NCBI GenBank assembly: GCA_013426785.1
Contig: JACDZI010000028.1
Span: forward strand, 1 to 37,169
Source: Rhodocyclaceae bacterium
GTDB taxonomy: Bacteria; Pseudomonadota; Gammaproteobacteria; Burkholderiales; Rhodocyclaceae
DNA length: 37,169 bases
Reading direction: 5' to 3'
Part shown: one piece after another, positions 23,574 to 30,065 of the stretch
Position numbering within the stretch: the stretch's first letter is position 1
Layout of the letters: the number at the start of each line of letters is the position of its first letter
Notes under the pieces: generated by a model
Database searches by the model: none
Told to the model about the DNA's origin: nothing
Seen by the model: only the letters and a program-made list of their open reading frames with translations
Translations under genes and position numbers: made by a program

Positions 23574-24184
23574 TCCAGTTGCTGCCAGACCTGGCGCGGA
23601 TCGAAGGCGATGGTGGCGGCGGTAAAGAGGATCATCAGGCCACCGAACGACCACAGGGCGATGCCGGGAACGATCTTGGCCAGGTCGGCCAGCTTGACCA
23701 GCGAGACCAGCACACCGAGCACGAACACCTCGACCATGCCCCAATGCCTGATTTGCGTCAGTACACGGATGATCGATGCCGGCACCGGGGGCGACTGACC
23801 AAGGCGAAGCGGCGCCAGGATGTAGAGCATGGCCAGCAAATGCCCCAGGGGGGCCAGAAGCGTTGTGAAAAAAACCAGGCCGGCCACGATCCACATGCCA
23901 TCGCGGTACAACCTGCTTACGGTGCCAGGCAGGGTCGCCTGAATCAGTTCGCCATTCACTTCCAGGCCGACGATCGGGAAGGCGTTACAGATGACGAACA
24001 GCACTAATGCGCCCAGCGTGAACGCCAGGGCACGTTCGAGGCCATCCGGGTGGCTGCGAAACAGCATTCCCTCGCAGCGCGCACAACGGGCGATGCCGCC
24101 CTGCGGCAGGGTTACCTCACGTTGCAGCAGGTCGCACTCGTGGCAGGCGATCAGCCCCAAGGTTCGTGGCGGCGCACGGGACAT
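23561..24184 (-). CDS. pqiA: PqiA, N-terminal-half protein
   Basis: 207 residues from the ATG at 24184. Zinc-ribbon Cys pairs (CHECD, CARCEG) are followed by four membrane helices with FVICNAFPIVGLEVNG and HWGMVEVFVLGVLVSLVKLADLAKI. The frame is open to 24259, but a start at 24238 would lie inside the proposed promoter, with the -10 at 24216-24221. The 24184 start also gives the same 70-bp distance to the operator as other genes here. GGAG lies 13 bp upstream, a long spacing. It is the first gene of the pqi set and probably of a seven-gene transcript reaching 17553. Confidence 0.9.
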   Translation of the reverse strand: MSRAPPRTLGLIACHECDLLQREVTLPQGGIARCARCEGMLFRSHPDGLERALAFTLGALVLFVICNAFPIVGLEVNGELIQATLPGTVSRLYRDGMWIVAGLVFFTTLLAPLGHLLAMLYILAPLRLGQSPPVPASIIRVLTQIRHWGMVEVFVLGVLVSLVKLADLAKIVPGIALWSFGGLMILFTAATIAFDPRQVWQQLECAA

Positions 24185-24215
24185 CGAATCAAATTCGCTC
24201 CAGAATTTTTTTTCG

Positions 24216-24303
24216 ATGGTATGCGAATAAAAGTCCATCTTGACGATATGGATGCCCAAAATGGGCGCTGTCCGGTTTGCATCGATGTCTTTCGCACTAC
24301 ATT
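24216..24303. promoter_or_regulatory. Divergent promoter pair around palindromic operator 24254-24266
   Basis: GCCCA-AAA-TGGGC at 24254-24266. Toward pqiA (minus strand): GTCAAG at 24239-24244 and TACCAT at 24216-24221, 17 bp apart. Toward the regulator gene (plus strand): TTTGCA at 24276-24281 and TACATT at 24298-24303, 16 bp apart. The palindrome is 70 bp from the pqiA start and 72 bp from the regulator start, almost central. This is the arrangement expected of a regulator that controls itself and a divergent target. Confidence 0.7.
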
Positions 24304-24338
24304 ATCGTCATGTCGATTTAAGCAAGCGAGGTAAGCCA

Positions 24339-24815
24339 ATGGTTCAGGAAACGGATGATTTCAATCTGCGCCTCGATCGCGCCTTCGGCCTGCTGGCCTT
24401 CATTGTCAATCGCCATCTGGTCCATCACATGCGGCGCATTGCGCTGGAGCTCGACATGGATTTCGAGTCGGCCTACATCTACGGCACGCTCGCGCACATG
24501 AATGTCGCGCCACTCCTTTATCCCGGTGCGCAACCGGACGAGATGCTCGACCGGGATGGTCTTGGCCGTGCGACCGGGATTCCCGTCAGGCTGACCGATG
24601 TGGCGCAGGTGGCCGGCTTGCCCAGGGAAACCGTGCGCAGAAAGCTCGAAATTCTCATGGCAAAAGGCAAGGTCGAGCGAACGACGGACGGCCTGTGGTG
24701 TTACGCCAAAGATGGGCTCGATGAAAATATCGTGAAATTCACCAAGCAAACCATCCGGCGCTTTCTGGCAACGGCCGATGAACTCCGCGCAACCATGGGG
24801 AGGGTAGAACCGTGA
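24339..24815 (+). CDS. Small winged-helix transcription regulator (Crp-like DNA-binding fold, no nucleotide-binding domain)
   Basis: 158 residues from the ATG at 24339, which has GAGGT upstream; the longer frame from 24240 crosses the operator. Residues 1-60 are helical (RAFGLLAFIVNRHLVHHMRRIALELDM), perhaps for dimer or ligand contact. Residues 82-122 form a winged helix-turn-helix: VRLTDVAQVAGLPRETVRRKLEILMAKGKVERTTDGLWCY, cited here in outline only. The helix LPRETVRRKLEILMAKG resembles the recognition helix of Crp/Fnr proteins. No cyclic-nucleotide or iron-sulfur domain is seen. It is the only DNA-binding regulator in the window and lies beside the central operator, so it is my candidate for the protein that binds GCCCA-N3-TGGGC. 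The effector is unknown. Confidence 0.8.
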   Translation: MVQETDDFNLRLDRAFGLLAFIVNRHLVHHMRRIALELDMDFESAYIYGTLAHMNVAPLLYPGAQPDEMLDRDGLGRATGIPVRLTDVAQVAGLPRETVRRKLEILMAKGKVERTTDGLWCYAKDGLDENIVKFTKQTIRRFLATADELRATMGRVEP

Positions 24816-25051
24816 TTAAAATGCTCCTGACCGGATTGCCGGTAACTGCGGTCGAGGAAAATGTCGCCACCGCGATGGGCAAGCTGGGGCCAGTCGGAAA
24901 GGTGACCGTTATCCGTGAAGGCGCAGGCGATACGGTTTGGGCCATCGTCGAAATGGACATCACCACCACCCAAGCGACGAACATCACGAACCGCGTCAAC
25001 AACCTTTGGTACGAGGAACACTCGATCACCATCAATGTGCTTCATCGTTGA
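24812..25051 (+). CDS. RRM-like 79-residue protein
   Basis: The GTG at 24812 overlaps the regulator stop and has GGGGAGGG seven bases upstream, so it beats the ATG at 24821. The predicted layout is beta-alpha-beta-beta-alpha-beta: KMLLTGLP (position of RNP2), a helix EENVATAMGKLGP, strand GKVTVIREG, strand TVWAIVEMD (position of RNP1), helix ATNITNRVNNLW, strand SITINVL. This is the order of an RNA-recognition motif, but the aromatic RNP residues are mostly missing, so RNA binding is uncertain. Coupling to the regulator suggests a shared role. A decayed copy with the same GTG overlap lies at 9673. Confidence 0.7.
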   Translation: MIKMLLTGLPVTAVEENVATAMGKLGPVGKVTVIREGAGDTVWAIVEMDITTTQATNITNRVNNLWYEEHSITINVLHR

Positions 25052-25073
25052 AATTTGACCAGCGAGAGAAATC

Positions 25074-25628
25074 ATGCTTGCCACCATCACTGTCGTTACC
25101 AGCGCAAACAAACAACGGGTCTTCGTTCAGAACGACCGCGAGGTCTTTGAGGAGCTGTGTGCAAGCCTGCAACGCTACCAGCAATTTTTCAAACGCAAGA
25201 CTTTGATCCTGGCTTCAAAAAGCGAGACCGAGATTTTCCTTCCGGCCTCTCTCACACGCATCGAAATCCAGAGCAGCGAAGACGTTGGCCGGTTTTTACC
25301 GGATGGGCGTGATTCCGTGATCACCGCCGTCGAACCTGCCAACCCCATCCCCGATGCAACAGTCGGTGCGGATGTTTTTTCCGGCCGCGTGGATTTCTTT
25401 TTCCATGGTGGCGACAATTTGACAACCTGGGTGCAAGGCCCGCTGGCTTCCACCCAGATCGAGCGGATCGCCAACTTCAATAACGTATTCGACCAGGGCG
25501 TTGTCACCTACATCCCGCAGGTGGGCGGCATCGGTTTCATGAACCCTGATGTGATGACGCACGTACTGATTCATGTCGGTGCCCGACACTTGCCGGCGGA
25601 TGCATGGCGTGTCGATCGCCAGCTTTAG
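25074..25628 (+). CDS. Protein of unknown function in the regulator operon
   Basis: 184 residues; the ATG at 25074 has GAGAG seven bases upstream and lies 22 bp after the RRM-like gene. No signal peptide or membrane segment is seen, so it is probably cytoplasmic. It looks alpha/beta, opening with a strand (MLATITVVTSA) and a helix (EVFEELCASLQRYQQFFKR), then LILASKSETEIFLPASLTRIEI. The second half has VFSGRVDFFFHGGDNLTTWVQG and GVVTYIPQVGGIGFMNPD. I do not recognise the family. The last few codons (VDRQL) fall in a remnant of a DUF3313-like gene on the other strand, so the natural C-terminus may have been altered. Confidence 0.7.
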   Translation: MLATITVVTSANKQRVFVQNDREVFEELCASLQRYQQFFKRKTLILASKSETEIFLPASLTRIEIQSSEDVGRFLPDGRDSVITAVEPANPIPDATVGADVFSGRVDFFFHGGDNLTTWVQGPLASTQIERIANFNNVFDQGVVTYIPQVGGIGFMNPDVMTHVLIHVGARHLPADAWRVDRQL

Positions 25629-25670
25629 CCGTTCCAGAGTAATCGGCTGATCCCCTTTCGGCTAGCCAGA
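25606..25670 (-). pseudogene. Remnant of a second DUF3313-like paralogue
   Basis: Read on the minus strand, the segment gives LASRKG and, after a small deletion and frame change, GDQPITLERLKLAIDT. These match LAAGSRKG and GDAPITLEHLRPAIDT of the protein at 9747-10415. The remnant overlaps the last codons of the 184-residue gene. It is cut off on its upstream side almost exactly where a copy of the 24-bp repeat begins (25671). Confidence 0.65.
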
Positions 25671-25693
25671 AAAAGTCGGCGCTGGCGGGACGG
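25671..25693 (+). repeat. 24-bp interspersed repeat, copy 5
   Basis: 23 of 24 positions match (the last C is G). It abuts the truncated DUF3313 remnant, in the 121-bp gap between the 184-residue gene and the monooxygenase gene. Confidence 0.85.
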
Positions 25694-25749
25694 GAGAAAC
25701 TGAAATACCCCACCACATCACTGGTGCCTGTCACCAAAGGGACAACATC

Positions 25750-26058
25750 ATGGAAGAAATTGGCCTCATCGTCTTGATTGAAGTGTTACCCGGCATGCGC
25801 GAACGACAAATCGATGCGTATGAAAAACTCAGACCTCTAGTTCTGGCGGAGTCAGGGTGCTTGCAATATGAGCTTTTCTCGGACACAACGAGTGAAAACA
25901 AATTCGTGCTTGTCGAAAAATGGTCGTCACGGGCGGCTCTCGACGCTCATGACCAAACAGACCATATGATTGCTGCCGACGCTTACAGCCCAACATTTCG
26001 AGCCAAATCCGCCACCGTCATGAAACTTGCCACGGTGAAGGTTAAGGAGCAGCCCTAA
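25750..26058 (+). CDS. ABM-family monooxygenase-like protein
   Basis: 102 residues. It has the antibiotic biosynthesis monooxygenase (ABM) ferredoxin-like fold: LIVLIEVLPGMRERQIDAYE, AESGCLQYELFSDTTSENKFVLVEKW, then RAALDAHDQTDHM. The E-x-GC-x-x-Y pattern and the later E-x-W and H are typical of YgiN-type quinol monooxygenases and related small dimeric enzymes. The substrate is unknown; quinones are a reasonable guess. The start has AGGGAC upstream. It stands alone on its transcript as far as can be seen. Confidence 0.88.
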   Translation: MEEIGLIVLIEVLPGMRERQIDAYEKLRPLVLAESGCLQYELFSDTTSENKFVLVEKWSSRAALDAHDQTDHMIAADAYSPTFRAKSATVMKLATVKVKEQP

Positions 26059-26119
26059 GTCGCCCGGATTTCATTTTGCCAAGTCCGTGAGCCGGCCCAG
26101 CGGCCGATATACCATCCGG

Positions 26120-26812
26120 ATGCCCACTTCCCTCAAACGCTCCTCCGCCTTCCTGCTCGGCGTGCGTGCCCTGCTGCCGATGCTGCTGGGGGTAGCGCCC
26201 TTCGGCGTGATCTACGGCGTGATCGCCCTGCAAAGCGGCATTCCGCCGCTGGCCGCCGTTCTGATGTCCTCGCTGGTGTTCGCCGGCTCGGCGCAGTTCC
26301 TGCTGGCCCAGTTGATCGGTGCCGGCGCACCGGCGCTCCTGTCGGTCGGCGCAGTCGGCCTCATCAACCTGCGCCATGCGCTCTACAGCGCGTCGGTCGC
26401 CCCCGTGCTGCATGCCCTGCCGCGTCGGTGGAAGCTGCTGCTCGCCTACCTGCTGACCGACGAAGCCTATGCGGCGGCGATTCCCCACCTGTTGGCCGAC
26501 CCGAAATCGCCGACCGCGCACTGGATCCTGTTCGGCTCGGGCTTCGCGCTGTGGGCCGGCTGGCAACTGTCGACGCTGACCGGAGTCCTGTTGGGCGCAC
26601 AACTGCCGGCCGACTTGGGCCTCGAATTCGCCCTGCCGCTGACCTTCATCGCCATCGTCGTGCCGCTGATCGACAACCGCGCGCGCCTGGTCGCCGCGCT
26701 GGTGGCAGGCGTCGTGGCCGTGCTGCTCGTCACGCTGCCCTACAAGACCGGCCTGTTTGCCGCCGCCCTGGCCGGACTCGCTGCCGGTGCCTTCTTCGGA
26801 GAGAAGCGATGA
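26120..26812 (+). CDS. azlC: AzlC-family branched-chain amino-acid exporter, large subunit
   Basis: 230 residues from the ATG at 26120; an upstream GTG at 26087 in frame would add 11 residues, and neither has a good ribosome site. The family start is present (SAFLLGVRALLPMLLGVAPFGVIYG), followed by FAGSAQFLLAQLIG and INLRHALYSASVAP. About seven membrane helices are seen. With AzlD it exports branched-chain amino acids (or related compounds) across the inner membrane. The stop overlaps the azlD start (ATGA). Confidence 0.93.
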   Translation: MPTSLKRSSAFLLGVRALLPMLLGVAPFGVIYGVIALQSGIPPLAAVLMSSLVFAGSAQFLLAQLIGAGAPALLSVGAVGLINLRHALYSASVAPVLHALPRRWKLLLAYLLTDEAYAAAIPHLLADPKSPTAHWILFGSGFALWAGWQLSTLTGVLLGAQLPADLGLEFALPLTFIAIVVPLIDNRARLVAALVAGVVAVLLVTLPYKTGLFAAALAGLAAGAFFGEKR

Positions 26813-27123
26813 ACTGGCTACCCCTGTGGCTCGCCTGCGGGCTGCTCACCTTCGCGATCCGCTATTCCTTCATCGCACTGGAAGGGCATTACCGCCCGCC
26901 AAGCTGGTTCGTGCGCTGGCTGCCTTTCGTGCCGATCGCCGCGCTGACGGCGATCACTGTGCCGGAATTGCTGCTGGTCAGCGGCAAGCTCGCGATTGGT
27001 ACCGACAATCCGCACCTGTGGGCCGGGCTGGTCGCCATCGCCGTCGCGGCGCGCTGGAAGAACACCCTGCTGACCATCGCCAGCGGCTTCATCGCGCTGG
27101 GTCTGATCCGCTGGGTGGGATAG
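26809..27123 (+). CDS. azlD: AzlD-family small subunit of the amino-acid exporter
   Basis: 104 residues, the usual size. Opening MNWLPLWLACGLLTFAIRYSFI, with RWLPFVPIAALTAITVPELLL and a C-terminal helix. Three to four membrane helices. The ATG at 26809 overlaps the azlC stop, which indicates coupled translation. The long frame opening at 26428 in this phase is a shadow of azlC. It ends 2 bp before the convergent fadD stop, and no hairpin terminator separates them. Confidence 0.92.
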   Translation: MNWLPLWLACGLLTFAIRYSFIALEGHYRPPSWFVRWLPFVPIAALTAITVPELLLVSGKLAIGTDNPHLWAGLVAIAVAARWKNTLLTIASGFIALGLIRWVG

Positions 27124-27125
27124 GT

Positions 27126-28787
27126 TCAGCCGGACTCTTTCAACGCCCGGCGCAGGATCTTGCCGACATTGGTGTGCGGCAAACCATCACGGAACTCGAC
27201 CTGCTTCGGGATCTTGTAGCCGGTCAGCACGCCACGGCAATGCTCGATCAGCGCGCGCTCATCCAGTGACGGATCCTTGCGCACCACATAAATCTTGACG
27301 GCCTCGCCGGAGTGCTCATCACTGACGCCGATCGCGGCCACTTCGGCCACGCCGGGGTGCAGCGCGACTGCCTCCTCGACTTCGTTCGGATACACGTTGA
27401 AGCCCGAAACGAGGATGACATCCTTCTTGCGATCGACCAGGTAGACGTACCCTGCTTCATCCATATAGCCCAGATCGCCGGTGCGCAGGAAACCGTCGCG
27501 GTGGAAGACGTTCGCCGTTTCCTCGGGACACTGCCAGTAGCCGCGCATCACCTGCGGCCCGCGCACGCAGATCTCGCCGATCTGCTTCAAGGGCAGATTC
27601 TTGCCGGCGTCGTTGCGGATCTCCACTTCGGTCGAGGACATCGGCAAGCCAATCGAGCCGTTGAATTCCTGCATGTCGAGCGGATCAAAAGTGACGGCCG
27701 GCGAGGCTTCGGTAAGGCCATAGGCCTGCAGCATGGGGACGCCAGTCACTTTTTTCCAGCGCTCGGCCACGGTGGTCTGCACCGCCATGCCACCGCCCAG
27801 CACGATGTGCAGGGTGGAAAAATCAAGCTTGGCGAAATTCGGATGGTTGAGCAGCGCGTTGAACAGCGTATTGACACCGGGCACCACCGTCAGCGGATAT
27901 TTTTGCCACTCCTTGACGAGAGCGCCGATATCGCGCGGATTGGTAATCAGCAGGTTGCGCGCGCCGATCATCAGGAAGGTGACGCAGTTCGCCGTCAAGG
28001 CGAAGATGTGATACAGCGGCAGGGCGGTCATGATGAATTCCTCGCCTTCCCGCACCCCCGGCCGAATCCAGGCATAAGCCTGCGTGACGTTGGCGCAGAT
28101 GTTGCCATGTGACAGCATCGCGCCTTTCGAAACCCCCGTGGTACCGCCGGTATATTGCAGGAAGGCCAGGTCGTCGCGCACCACTTCCACCGTCCTGAAG
28201 CCATGACGACGCCCACGGTTAAGGGCCGTCCCGAACCCGATGGCAGCGGGCAACTTCCACGCCGGGACCATATTCTTGACATGGCGCACGACGAAATTGA
28301 CCATCATCCCCTTTGCCACCCCGAGCATTTCGCCGAGCGAAGTCACGACTACCTGCCGAATTGTCGTATGGGCAATCACCTGCTCGACGGTATGCGCGAA
28401 GTTTTCGAGGACGACGATCACTGTCGCAAAGGAATCCTTCAGCTGGTGCTCGAGCTCGCGCGGCGTGTAGAGCGGGTTGCAATTGATCACGACACCGCCG
28501 GCGCGCAGGACGCCGAACATGGCAACCGGATATTGCAGCAGGTTGGGCATCATCAGCGCGACGCGATCGCCCTTGGCCACGCCCAGCGATTGCAGCCAGC
28601 CGGCAAATGCAGCGCTTTGCTGATCGAGTTCGCGATACGTCAGGGTCGCCCCCATGCTGATGTAGGCCACCTTGTCGGCATAGGTCGCGCAGGCATTTTC
28701 AAACAAGGCCACCAGTGACGGGATCTCATCGGTATTGACCTCGGCAGGAATACCCTGCGGGTAACTCTTCAGCCAGATTTTTTCCAT
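27126..28787 (-). CDS. fadD: Long-chain fatty-acid-CoA ligase
   Basis: 553 residues. The AMP-binding enzyme family loop YTGGTTGVSKGAML is at residues 212-224, then AYGLTEASPAV, a GDLGYMDEAGYVYLVDRKKD stretch and SGFNVYPNEVEEAV. It activates fatty acids with ATP and CoA, usually at the inner face of the membrane as they enter. The start lies 11 bp after the stop of the PlsB-like gene. Together with FadL further upstream this gives uptake, activation and possible direct use in phospholipid synthesis. Confidence 0.95.
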   Translation of the reverse strand: MEKIWLKSYPQGIPAEVNTDEIPSLVALFENACATYADKVAYISMGATLTYRELDQQSAAFAGWLQSLGVAKGDRVALMMPNLLQYPVAMFGVLRAGGVVINCNPLYTPRELEHQLKDSFATVIVVLENFAHTVEQVIAHTTIRQVVVTSLGEMLGVAKGMMVNFVVRHVKNMVPAWKLPAAIGFGTALNRGRRHGFRTVEVVRDDLAFLQYTGGTTGVSKGAMLSHGNICANVTQAYAWIRPGVREGEEFIMTALPLYHIFALTANCVTFLMIGARNLLITNPRDIGALVKEWQKYPLTVVPGVNTLFNALLNHPNFAKLDFSTLHIVLGGGMAVQTTVAERWKKVTGVPMLQAYGLTEASPAVTFDPLDMQEFNGSIGLPMSSTEVEIRNDAGKNLPLKQIGEICVRGPQVMRGYWQCPEETANVFHRDGFLRTGDLGYMDEAGYVYLVDRKKDVILVSGFNVYPNEVEEAVALHPGVAEVAAIGVSDEHSGEAVKIYVVRKDPSLDERALIEHCRGVLTGYKIPKQVEFRDGLPHTNVGKILRRALKESG

Positions 28788-28798
28788 GCCGTTTCCTT

Positions 28799-30019
28799 TT
28801 AGTCAGTGTTGAGCGCGGGAAAATGATGGACGACATTGTTGCGAAAATACTCCAGCAGCGCGGCCTTTTCATCCGGGGCGGAAACCTCTTCACCGTGCGC
28901 ATTGACCACGCCCAGAGCGACGGCGTGCGCAATGCACTCGGCTGGGGTCAGCCGGAAGCTCAGCTTGTCGGCAGACTGTTCCTGCAAGCGGGCGATCCTC
29001 TCCGTCAATTCGGTAACGCTCGTGCTCGCACCGGGGGAAACCAGCAGGGCCAGCGCCACAAGATTGACCGGCATCACCAGCGCGGCGGCATTGATGCGCC
29101 GGCTTGCCTCTTCGGCGAGTTCCGCGACGTCAGGACGCAAGCTTGAGTAGCCGGACCCGCCCGCATGGCGCCAGTCGGGCAGTCGCCCATCCAGCCAGTC
29201 GGCCACCGGCAGGGGCTTGCCAATGCTGACGCACGGCGAGCCGAAGCGCTGCCGCAGTACACGCAGGGAAACCACCAGATCCCAGAGCGATTCGCTGCGC
29301 TTGGGCCGGCCAGCCATTTCGTTGAGGAAACTCCGTCCCTCGGGCAGTTTTTCGTAGCCGATATAGACGGGCACCAGCACCAGCGGACGCTCTGGCTGGC
29401 GCACGAACGCTTCCAGCACCATGCCGAGCAGGCCGGTCTTCGGCGGCAGCATCCGGCCGGTGCGGCTGCGCCCGCCCTCGATGAAGAACTCAATGGGCAG
29501 GCCGCGTGCCAGCAAACCTTGCAGGTAGACGGCGAAAACCGTCGCGTACAGGGGGTCGCCCTTGAAGCTGCGGCGCATGAAGAAGCCGCCGCCCAGGCGC
29601 AGCAAGCCACCGAGCAGCGGCATGTTCATGTTGTCGCCCGCCGCGATGTGCGGCGGCGTCAAGCCACCGTGAAAAATCACGTGGGACAGCAACAGATAAT
29701 CGAGGTGGCTGCGATGGCAGGGCAGATAGACAATCGAAGCATTCGGCGCCAGTTGCCGCACGGCTTCCAGGTTGCGTACCTCGATGCCAGCGAAGACACG
29801 TCGAAACACCCAGTTGAGGAAACGGTCGCCGGCACGCGCCACGGGAAAGGAAAAATTCGCTGCGATCCCGCGCGCATAGTCCCGCGCCCGGGCATGGGCA
29901 TCCGCAGGCGCAACGCCCTGCCGCGCCGCTGCTGCTTCGATTCGGACACGCACCTCGGGTGTCGCGAGCAACGTCTCGAATGCTGCGGGCGGGTAATTGA
30001 CTTCCGGGATCACCGGCAT
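28799..30019 (-). CDS. PlsB-like acyltransferase
   Basis: 406 residues from the ATG at 30019. The glycerolipid acyltransferase motifs are in order: CHRSHLDYLLL with His102 and Asp107 (the HX4D catalytic pair), GGGFFMRRSFKGD, FFIEGGRSRTGRMLPPKTGLL and VPVYIGYEKLPEG. These are PlsB-type rather than PlsC-type, but PlsB is about 800 residues, so this is a half-length version. It probably moves acyl groups from acyl-CoA to glycerol phosphate or a similar acceptor at the inner membrane. The start codon lies directly after the T-run of a terminator hairpin, and no separate ribosome site is seen; a TTG at 30028 in the same frame lies within the hairpin. Confidence 0.88.
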   Translation of the reverse strand: MPVIPEVNYPPAAFETLLATPEVRVRIEAAAARQGVAPADAHARARDYARGIAANFSFPVARAGDRFLNWVFRRVFAGIEVRNLEAVRQLAPNASIVYLPCHRSHLDYLLLSHVIFHGGLTPPHIAAGDNMNMPLLGGLLRLGGGFFMRRSFKGDPLYATVFAVYLQGLLARGLPIEFFIEGGRSRTGRMLPPKTGLLGMVLEAFVRQPERPLVLVPVYIGYEKLPEGRSFLNEMAGRPKRSESLWDLVVSLRVLRQRFGSPCVSIGKPLPVADWLDGRLPDWRHAGGSGYSSLRPDVAELAEEASRRINAAALVMPVNLVALALLVSPGASTSVTELTERIARLQEQSADKLSFRLTPAECIAHAVALGVVNAHGEEVSAPDEKAALLEYFRNNVVHHFPALNTD

Positions 30020-30021
30020 GA

Positions 30022-30048
30022 AAAACAAGCCCCGGCGGGACGGGGCTT
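30022..30048 (-). terminator. Rho-independent terminator after fadL
   Basis: On the minus strand AAGCCCC (30048-30042), an 8-base loop, GGGGCTT (30033-30027), then G and a run of five T. It lies 18 bp after the fadL stop. Its T-run ends two bases before the ATG of the PlsB-like gene, so it may act as an attenuator for that gene. Confidence 0.8.
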
Positions 30049-30065
30049 CCTTCAGTCAGGCAAAT

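Noticed and set aside
22941-23894. Longer start for the second PqiA ORF
   Set aside because: The extra N-terminal stretch is the shadow of the first pqiA gene; PqiA likeness begins at the ATG at 23573.
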